Below the pieces are notes generated by a model. It was not told where the DNA came from. It was given only the letters and a program-made list of their open reading frames with translations, and did not search any database. This document shows, piece by piece, positions 33,915-39,750 of a stretch of DNA of 39,750 nt. Origin of the DNA: Gemmatimonadota bacterium (GTDB taxonomy: Bacteria > Gemmatimonadota > Gemmatimonadetes > Longimicrobiales > Gaopeijiaceae); NCBI GenBank assembly GCA_012267505.1, contig JAAXGI010000006.1, positions 1 to 39,750 on the forward strand. Reading direction: 5' to 3'. Each line of letters starts with the position of its first letter. The stretch's first letter is position 1. The position numbers and the translations under genes were made by a program.

Positions 33915-34871
33915 TTGAACGGCGCCTGGAGCGTGGACCGCCGGAGCTTCCTCCTCCGGCTCGCGGGACTAGGAGTCGTCTTGGCGGCGCCCCCCGGGGG
34001 GCGCCTTGCCGGAGAGGTGCTCTCCGGCCGCGACACAGACCAGGAGCTTCTTCCCACCCGGCCGATTCCGGGGACGGGGGAGCGGCTTCCGATCGTGGGC
34101 TTCGGTTCTAGCGCATCGGTGCTCGCCATCCCGGACGAGGGCACCGGGCCGATCGTCAACGTGCTCCGGATTCTCCTCGAACACGGCGGGCTGGTCGTCG
34201 ACACCTCCGTGCGGACGGAGGCGATCGACCGGGAGTTCGGTCGCGTGCTCTCGGACGCCGAGTTCCGCAACCGGCTCTTCGTGACGGCGAAGGTCAACAC
34301 CGAAGACGCGGCGGAGGGGATCGCCCAGTTCCGCCAGACCCAGCGGCTCTTCGGGCGCCGGACCCTCGACCTCGTGCAGATCGAGAGCCTGCGCGGCCTC
34401 CGGGACCACTGGCCCAGGCTCAGGGAGTGGAAGGATTCGGGCGAGGCGCGGTACATCGGCGTCACCGTCTCGAACGACGCGAACCACGGGCCGCTCGAAG
34501 CATTCATGCGCACGGAGTCTCCCGACTTCGTGCACGTCAACTACTCAGTCGTCGAGAACGCCGCGGAGGAGCGCCTCCTCCCCCTTGCCCGCGACCGCGG
34601 GATGGCGGTGCTCACGAACCGGCCTTTCATGAACGGCGCATGGTTCGGACTGGTCGCCGGCCGCGCGCTTCCCGGGTGGACGGCCGAATTCGACTGCGAA
34701 TCGTGGGCCCAGTTCTCGGTCAAGTACGTCCTCTCGAATCCGGCCGTGACCTGCGCGCTCACCGAGACGACGAACCCCGACCATATGGCCGAGAATGTGC
34801 GGTCCGGATTCGGGCGGCTCCCCGACGACGCCGCGAGGACCCGGATGCGGGAGCTCGTCCGGAGTTTCTGA
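33915..34871 (+). CDS. Tat-exported aldo/keto-reductase-fold protein lacking two tetrad residues
   Basis: The product is 318 aa, starting at TTG (33915) with GGGGG five bases upstream and only 9 bp after the dehydrogenase stop. A twin-arginine signal (DRRSFLLRLAGLGVVLAA) predicts folded export. The AKR barrel is recognisable (GLVVDTS, LFVTAKVN, RTLDLVQIESLR, ARYIGVTVSNDANH, VKYVLSNPAVTCALTETTNP). Of the tetrad, Asp96 and Lys126 remain, but the usual Tyr (YG in DTSxxYG) is replaced (DTSVRTEA) and the usual His is Glu157 (QIESL). Catalysis as a normal NADPH reductase is doubtful, and NADPH is not available in the periplasm. A role linked to PQQ dehydrogenase maturation, cofactor or product handling is possible inference. 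Confidence 0.88.
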   Translation: MNGAWSVDRRSFLLRLAGLGVVLAAPPGGRLAGEVLSGRDTDQELLPTRPIPGTGERLPIVGFGSSASVLAIPDEGTGPIVNVLRILLEHGGLVVDTSVRTEAIDREFGRVLSDAEFRNRLFVTAKVNTEDAAEGIAQFRQTQRLFGRRTLDLVQIESLRGLRDHWPRLREWKDSGEARYIGVTVSNDANHGPLEAFMRTESPDFVHVNYSVVENAAEERLLPLARDRGMAVLTNRPFMNGAWFGLVAGRALPGWTAEFDCESWAQFSVKYVLSNPAVTCALTETTNPDHMAENVRSGFGRLPDDAARTRMRELVRSF

Positions 34872-34879
34872 GCGCGTCT

Positions 34880-34896
34880 CCGGCCGTCCCGGCCGG
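34880..34896. terminator. Hairpin between convergent AKR-like and Sel1-repeat genes
   Basis: CCGGCCG-TCC-CGGCCGG forms a perfect 7-bp stem with a 3-base loop, 9 bp after the operon's last stop codon. No T-run follows. Confidence 0.45.
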
Positions 34897-34918
34897 TAGG
34901 GACCCCCCGGGACTGCAG

Positions 34919-35845
34919 TCAGTCGGGCGCCGCCCCGAGCTTGTCCAGCATCCGGCGGCTCGCCCGCCCGAAGGATGGGTGCACGAAGGTCCGGAACGGC
35001 ATCAGCTCGAGCGCGTCGAGCGCAATCCGGAACGCCACGGCCGCCTCATCCCGGTCCACTTCGCCCTCGCGGCCCGTGAAGTCCACGCCGTAGTAAGACT
35101 GCAGGCCCCCGAGCACCTCCAGGTCCTCATTCGAGAAGAGATCGGGGTTGAGTTCGTATCCGTCCGTCCCGAGGAGGGAAAGCCACTCGAGGGCGGCCGC
35201 ATCGTCCTCCTCGACTCCTTCCCCGGTGGCATACATCATCCCCATCCTGAGCGCGGCCCACGCGCTCCGCCCCTCTTCGGCCGACCGCCGGTAGAGCTCG
35301 GCGCCGGGTCCGTATTCCGACGGATCTCCGGACTCCGTATAGAGGTCCGCGAGCGCCTCCTCGGACGGATGATGGCCCTGCTCAACAGCCCTCGTGAACC
35401 ACTCGATCGCCGCCGCACGGTCCTGGCCGATCCCGGACATCGGGACGAAGATCCGCCCGGCGTAGACCTGGCCGGCTCTCCACTGGGCCTCGGGCGAGCC
35501 CAGCTCAGCAGCCCGGACCACCAGCTGGATCGCCTCATCCGGATCGGAGCCGAGGAGGAGGGTGGAGAGGGAGAGCATTGCCCCGAGGTGCCCCTGCTCC
35601 ACCGCCCGCCGGTACCAGTCGGCGGCGGCGGCGTAGTCGACCGGAACACCTCCCACGCCCCGCTCGAGAACGAGTCCGTAGCGGTACTGCGACTCCGCGT
35701 CGCCCGCCCCGGCCTCCGCCGCGAGCGAGTCGACCTGGGGAGGAAGTGGCGTCCCCTGCGCATGGAGGCATCCCCCTGCCGGGAGATGCAGGAGCGCCGT
35801 CCAGAGCCCAGCGCCCAGAAGCGGACGGCAGAGGCGATGTGTCAT
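34919..35845 (-). CDS. Secreted Sel1-repeat (SLR/TPR-like) protein
   Basis: The product is 308 aa from the ATG at 35845; an in-frame ATG at 35923 is less likely because the signal peptide (PLLGAGLWTALLHLPAGGCLHAQ) follows the later one. Sel1-like repeats fill about 45-230: AESQYRYGLVLERGVGGVPV, AADWYRRAVEQGHLGAMLSL, AIEWFTRAVEQGHHPSEEAL, YRRSAEEGRSAWAALRMGMM. The C-terminal 90 residues are not repeat-like. Sel1 repeats mediate protein-protein contacts, often in envelope or host-interaction proteins. Function here is unknown. It is divergent from the second TonB receptor across 106 bp. Confidence 0.85.
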   Translation of the reverse strand: MTHRLCRPLLGAGLWTALLHLPAGGCLHAQGTPLPPQVDSLAAEAGAGDAESQYRYGLVLERGVGGVPVDYAAAADWYRRAVEQGHLGAMLSLSTLLLGSDPDEAIQLVVRAAELGSPEAQWRAGQVYAGRIFVPMSGIGQDRAAAIEWFTRAVEQGHHPSEEALADLYTESGDPSEYGPGAELYRRSAEEGRSAWAALRMGMMYATGEGVEEDDAAALEWLSLLGTDGYELNPDLFSNEDLEVLGGLQSYYGVDFTGREGEVDRDEAAVAFRIALDALELMPFRTFVHPSFGRASRRMLDKLGAAPD

Positions 35846-35935
35846 GGAAGACCCCGGTTGGAGCCGGAATTCGCAAACCTCCGGTGGCGCGACTATCGTA
35901 GGAGCACCCCGAAACAGGGGCAACTGACACCGATG

Positions 35936-35943
35936 AAGGAGGT
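35936..35943 (+). promoter_or_regulatory. Full-consensus Shine-Dalgarno deciding a TTG start
   Basis: AAGGAGGT lies eight bases before TTG at 35952, the only in-frame start codon upstream of the receptor's signal peptide that has a ribosome site. Later in-frame codons before the signal are not start codons. Confidence 0.6.
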
Positions 35944-35951
35944 GCCGTCCC

Positions 35952-38183
35952 TTGCGTGTTCGACATGGCGCATGCGATACAGTCCCGATCCCGGGAAGGC
36001 CCGGGTCGGCCCGCCGATATCCGCCTTTCGTACGATCTGCCGCCGCGACGGTCCTCGTATCCGTCCTACTCGCCGCATCGCCGCTCGCGGCGCAGGATCC
36101 GGACGCCGCGCCGGACTCGGTCGACTTCGAGCTCTCCCCGATCGAGGTCCTCGTCTCGATCCGCTCCAGGGTGTCGCCCTCCGTGGGCTCAGGAATGCCC
36201 GCCCGGATCTCGACGCTGGAGGGGACGGAGGCCAGGTCGTGGAAGCCGCGCCTCCTCGCGGATGCGATGGCGGGGCTCGCCGGAGTCTCGCTCTATGACG
36301 ACCTCGGGTCCCCCTACAAGCTGAATCTCTCCGCCCGGGGATTCACGACCGGACCCACCGTCGGTCTTCCGCCCGGCATCTCGGTGTTCGTCGACGGGAT
36401 CCGGCAGAACGAGCCATCCGCACAGGAGGTGAACTTCGATGTCCTCCCGATGGCGCACGTCGAGCGAATCGAGTTCCTGAGGGGCAACGCCTCGCTCCTC
36501 GGTCCGAACTCCCAAGGCGGAGCCGTGAACCTGATCACACGACAGGGCCGGGAAGCGAGCCGGGGCGAGGTGGAGGTCTCGGCGGGCTCCTTCGGGGCAT
36601 TCGAGGCGGGAGCGAACGCGAGCGGACAGGCGTTCGGGAACTGGGGCTACTATCTCGGCGGAGGCTACGACGATGAGGCCGGCTGGCGCGAGGCGACAGC
36701 CGGCGAGCGCTATCACGCGCTCGCCAACCTGAGCAGGGTCGCGGGGCAGAGCGGCATCCGGCTCCAAGCGCTCTGGTCAGACTCCCGGGCAGAGACCGCC
36801 GGCTCGCTGCCGGAGAGCATACTGGCCACGGATCCCCGCGTGAACTTCACGGCGGGCGACTTCGAGGCGATCGAGCTCCAGCAAGTGTCCGCCTCCGGGT
36901 ACCGGCCTCTCCTCGGAGGACGCGGATCACTCACCACCTACGTCCGGCGAACCCACGCGGAGAGGTTCAACGTGAACCAGCCGCCGGAAGAGGACGTCCG
37001 GAGCTTCGCCGAGAATCTCACCCTCGGGGGAACCGGTGACTGGGACCGCTCGTTCAGCGTCGGCAACCCGACCGTCTCGCTCCGGGCGGGCTACGACGCC
37101 GCAGCAAGCTGGACCCGGTTCCGGATCTTCGAGGAGGAGCGGGCCGGCCCGGAACGGGAGCTCACCACGGATGTCGAGAGCCCCCGGCTGGACTTCGCCG
37201 GGTACGGCATGGCCGATCTGACGGCCGGCCCGGCCACGCTCTCCGGCGGGGCACGGCTCGACTACATCCGCATCCCCTTCGAGGACATCCTGGATCCGGC
37301 CGCCGACACCGTGAACACCTTCGTGCGGCTGAGCCCCCGGGCAGGCGCGAGCATCGGCCTAGGGAACGGAGCACGGGCCTTTGGGTCCGTCGGGCTCTCC
37401 TTTCGCGCGCCCGCAATCCTCGAGCTGGCGTGTTCGGATCCCGAGGACGCCTGCCCGCTGCCCTTTGCGCTCGGGGACGATCCGCCCCTCGATCCCGTCA
37501 CGGCGACGAGCTACGAGCTCGGGGCAGGATGGGAGGCCCCCGGCGTGGGTCTCTCCGCTTCCGTCTACCGCACTGACGTCGAGGACGAGATCTTCTTCGT
37601 TCCCTCGGAGGAATCGATCGTCGAGGGATACTTCCGAAACCTGGGCTCCACCCGGCGGGCGGGAGTGGAGCTGGAGGCGAGCGCGTCACCCGCTCCCGGG
37701 ACGACGCTCACTGCCAGCTACGCCTTTACGGAAGCAACCTTCCGGGACACCGAAGAGATCTTCAGCGCGCGCGGGGATGACGACGCCGGCGACTCGCCGC
37801 TCGCCGGCGAAAACGAGGCGGTCCCCGGCGACCGGCTCCCACTCGTTCCCGCCCACCAGTTCAGGCTCGGGGCCTCCTACACGCATGCGAGCGGGGTCGG
37901 CGTCGGGTTCGATGGCCTCCATGTCGGCGAGCAGTGGTACCGGGGCGACGAGGCCAACGAAATCGAGCCCCTCGAGGGATACGTTCTCGCCAACGCCCGG
38001 CTCGACATCCCGCTCGGCGCCTGGGGCATCGGGGTGATCGTGAGGAATCTGCTCGACTCGGACAGCTCCGTCTTCGGTACCTTCAACCTGAACCAGGGAA
38101 CGGAAACACTCGAGCGGTTCCTGACGCCGGTCAACGCCCGGTCGGTGCGCTTCCTGCTCCGAAGGAGCTTCGGCACACCCTGA
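35952..38183 (+). CDS. TonB-dependent outer-membrane receptor (siderophore/vitamin type)
   Basis: The product is 743 aa from TTG. About 26 unusual residues (MRVRHGACDTVPIPG...) precede the signal peptide (RSAAATVLVSVLLAASPLAAQ). The plug domain has ADAMAGLAGVSLYDD, LNLSARGFTTGP, GISVFVDGIRQNEPS and HVERIEFLRGNASLLGPNSQ, followed by GGAVNLITRQG. The barrel carries strands such as ASGYRPLLGGRGSLTTYVRR and ends SVRFLLRRSFGTP; most receptors end in an aromatic residue, here Phe is followed by GTP. The plug-type FVDGIRQNEPSAQEVNFD is like FecA/PupA-type receptors. The ligand is unknown. Without the N-terminal regulatory domain of the receptor at 22399, it belongs to a different subfamily. Confidence 0.93.
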   Translation: MRVRHGACDTVPIPGRPGSARRYPPFVRSAAATVLVSVLLAASPLAAQDPDAAPDSVDFELSPIEVLVSIRSRVSPSVGSGMPARISTLEGTEARSWKPRLLADAMAGLAGVSLYDDLGSPYKLNLSARGFTTGPTVGLPPGISVFVDGIRQNEPSAQEVNFDVLPMAHVERIEFLRGNASLLGPNSQGGAVNLITRQGREASRGEVEVSAGSFGAFEAGANASGQAFGNWGYYLGGGYDDEAGWREATAGERYHALANLSRVAGQSGIRLQALWSDSRAETAGSLPESILATDPRVNFTAGDFEAIELQQVSASGYRPLLGGRGSLTTYVRRTHAERFNVNQPPEEDVRSFAENLTLGGTGDWDRSFSVGNPTVSLRAGYDAAASWTRFRIFEEERAGPERELTTDVESPRLDFAGYGMADLTAGPATLSGGARLDYIRIPFEDILDPAADTVNTFVRLSPRAGASIGLGNGARAFGSVGLSFRAPAILELACSDPEDACPLPFALGDDPPLDPVTATSYELGAGWEAPGVGLSASVYRTDVEDEIFFVPSEESIVEGYFRNLGSTRRAGVELEASASPAPGTTLTASYAFTEATFRDTEEIFSARGDDDAGDSPLAGENEAVPGDRLPLVPAHQFRLGASYTHASGVGVGFDGLHVGEQWYRGDEANEIEPLEGYVLANARLDIPLGAWGIGVIVRNLLDSDSSVFGTFNLNQGTETLERFLTPVNARSVRFLLRRSFGTP

Positions 38184-38336
38184 CGGAAGCGGAACCCGTC
38201 CCATTGGCCGGCGCCGTACCCGAACACCGCGGGCCATACGGTGGTACACTTACCTTCACCGGTCACGGCTCCGGGCGCGGACCGACCCGGGCTCGGCCGG
38301 CCCACGACCTCCCCCACACCAGACGAGGACACTCCC

Positions 38337-39383
38337 GTGCCGACTCCGTTCACACCCCCGATCCACCGTCTCGTGATCACCGTACTCGGGATGGCCGCAC
38401 TTGCCGGGACCGCGACCCGCGCGGCCGCGCAGTCCGCCGCGCCGCCGCCGGAACCGCCGGCCGACTGGGGAGCGATATCGATCAATCTTGAAGAGATCGA
38501 GTATCCACATCCCGTCGAGTTCCTGAACCTCAACATCTACGGGCAGGACGTGCGCATCGCCTATATGGACGTTGCCCCCGTCGGCCCACCGAACGGCCAG
38601 ACGGTCGTCTTCCTGCACGGGGGAAGCTATTACGGATGGTACTGGAAGGAGCAGATCGAGGCACTGCGCAACGAGGGATTCCGGGTCGTTGTGAAGGACC
38701 GGCTCGGATGGGGCAAGTCGTCGAAGCCCATCCTTCCCTACAGCATCAGCCTGCATGCCTCGAACACCGCACGCCTCCTCGAGCATCTCGGCGTCTCCGA
38801 GGCGGCCGTGGTCGGCCACTCGATCGGGGGGCAGATGGCCACTCGCTTCGCATTCCTCTATCCCGAGATGACCACCCATATGGTCATGGTGAATCCGGTC
38901 GGCCTCACGGACCGCCGCTCCGGGCGCGGCTTTCGCCCCGCGGACGGCGAGATCGATGTGGAGCCCGACCTGAGGGAGGTCTACGACCGGTCCGTACGCC
39001 TCGATCTCTCCCGCTATGTGGAGTGGAGGCCCGAGTTCCTCGAGCACATCAGGATCCGCTACGGCAACCGGCTCAGCGGCGAGTGGCCCCGGCTCGCCCA
39101 CGTCCAGTCGCTCGGAGGCAACCTCCGCTCGGTCGATTCGGTCGTGAACGACTGGCCGCACATCCAGACGAAGGCCATGCTCCTCGGCGGGGCAGAGGAC
39201 GGACCGGACTTCCCGGCAGACGCGCGGCGGGCGGTCGACATGCTTCCGAACGGCGAGCTCGTGCTCTTCCCGAATGTGGGACACAACCCGCACGAGGAGG
39301 CACCGGAACTCGTGAATGCCGAACTCATCCGGTTCCTGACGTCCGATCCGGGGTCACCCGCGGCCGAGGGCCAGGGTCGATAG
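38337..39383 (+). CDS. Secreted alpha/beta hydrolase
   Basis: I start at GTG 38337 (348 aa), seven bases after GAGGA and directly before a signal peptide (RLVITVLGMAALAGTATRAAAQ). The fold is clear: oxyanion loop VVFLHGGSYYGWYWKEQI, DRLGWGKSSKP, nucleophile elbow VVGHSIGGQMATRF (Ser in GHSIG), probable Asp in LGGAEDGPDFP and His in NVGHNPHEEAP. Resembles epoxide-hydrolase/haloperoxidase-like esterases; the true substrate is unknown. A GTG at 38241 is an alternative start but adds a proline-rich head. The preceding 150 bp has no other gene. Confidence 0.9.
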   Translation: MPTPFTPPIHRLVITVLGMAALAGTATRAAAQSAAPPPEPPADWGAISINLEEIEYPHPVEFLNLNIYGQDVRIAYMDVAPVGPPNGQTVVFLHGGSYYGWYWKEQIEALRNEGFRVVVKDRLGWGKSSKPILPYSISLHASNTARLLEHLGVSEAAVVGHSIGGQMATRFAFLYPEMTTHMVMVNPVGLTDRRSGRGFRPADGEIDVEPDLREVYDRSVRLDLSRYVEWRPEFLEHIRIRYGNRLSGEWPRLAHVQSLGGNLRSVDSVVNDWPHIQTKAMLLGGAEDGPDFPADARRAVDMLPNGELVLFPNVGHNPHEEAPELVNAELIRFLTSDPGSPAAEGQGR

Positions 39384-39642
39384 GACCACATATGCCTTGG
39401 GGGACCGGGAGCGTGCGGGCTGACCCGCCACCGGCCCCTCGCATGTGCGCCTCCAGGATTCGTTTTCCTCCGGCGGAACGTGTACCCACGGCGTCGCCCG
39501 CATTCATGAGCCCACCGAGATGGCCCGCGGATCCGCCGGTTCCGACGAACCGGGGAACCGCCTCCGGTCGGGCTCGTCGGGGCGCGGCACCGGGCCGCAC
39601 ACGCCGCCCGCAGGCCCCGCACCGCGGCTGAGAACACCTCAA

Positions 39643-39750
39643 ATGAGCCAGGGCACGGTCATCGCGACGTTCCGCTACAGGCACGAGGCGGAGACGGCAG
39701 CGGGCTTCCTCAGGTACAGGAGGATCGCTTCGGCGGTCTTCGCCGATGAC
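39643..39750 (+). CDS. DUF2007-like small protein (partial, cut by the right edge)
   Basis: Thirty-six codons are visible from the ATG at 39643 and run off the window. The segment ATFRYRHEAETAAGFLRYRR resembles the start of DUF2007/putative signal-transducing domains, which read like a short beta strand followed by a helix with EAExAxGxL. Only the first half of such a domain is present, so the call is tentative. The 259-bp gap before it shows no other gene. Confidence 0.5.
   Translation, partial: MSQGTVIATFRYRHEAETAAGFLRYRRIASAVFADD

Overview
The window is about 39.75 kb of very GC-rich bacterial DNA. The cell it describes is Gram-negative and export-heavy: two TonB-dependent outer-membrane receptors, a TonB-type energy transducer, several lipobox lipoproteins, a small beta-barrel protein and many signal-peptide hydrolases. 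GC-rich composition, carboxypeptidase-regulatory-domain TonB receptors, secreted SMP-30 proteins, a UMF1-type transporter and a lexA-imuA-imuB-dnaE2 cassette together fit Gemmatimonadota best. That assignment is inference from style, since no marker gene such as rRNA is present.

Layout. Positions 1-4.8 kb, minus strand: an SOS mutasome cassette (lexA, imuA, imuB, and dnaE2 running off the left edge), followed upstream by tRNA-Asn(GTT). 5.3-6.6 kb, minus: a DsbA-like lipoprotein and a small beta-barrel protein. 7.0-10.2 kb, plus: an exported creatininase-like protein, then an osmoprotectant-type ABC importer whose binding protein and permease are fused. 10.2-11.7 kb: an AT-rich intergenic segment with five same-direction TGTCA repeats, then a secreted-protein gene broken by an amber codon and a frameshift. 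11.7-20.4 kb: an alpha/beta hydrolase, two SMP-30-type proteins, a YjbQ-family protein, a TonB-type transducer with a TPR lipoprotein, and an M1 aminopeptidase. 20.4-27.3 kb: an aldo/keto reductase, a TonB-dependent receptor and a sodium/solute symporter. 27.4-31.2 kb: a lipocalin-like protein, a tannase/feruloyl esterase and a UMF1-type MFS transporter. 31.4-34.9 kb, plus: a tight operon of diheme cytochrome c, PQQ alcohol dehydrogenase and a Tat-exported, catalytically altered aldo/keto-reductase-like protein. 34.9-39.75 kb: a Sel1-repeat protein, a second TonB receptor, an alpha/beta hydrolase and the start of a DUF2007-like gene.

How the genes may work together. The left cassette is a DNA-damage mutagenesis module. 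Most of the rest looks like nutrient acquisition and periplasmic oxidation of organic compounds: receptors, symporter, ABC importer, esterases, lactonase-like proteins, and the PQQ dehydrogenase passing electrons to cytochrome c. The PQQ dehydrogenase has an Asp-Trp-Asp motif where XoxF/ExaF-type enzymes bind lanthanides, so it is predicted to be rare-earth dependent. The items I find most worth follow-up are this lanthanide-type operon with its odd third gene, the exported creatininase-like protein lacking the usual metal ligands, the broken gene at 10.8-11.7 kb, and the TGTCA repeat segment. I saw no CRISPR array, rRNA, phage or intact transposase.
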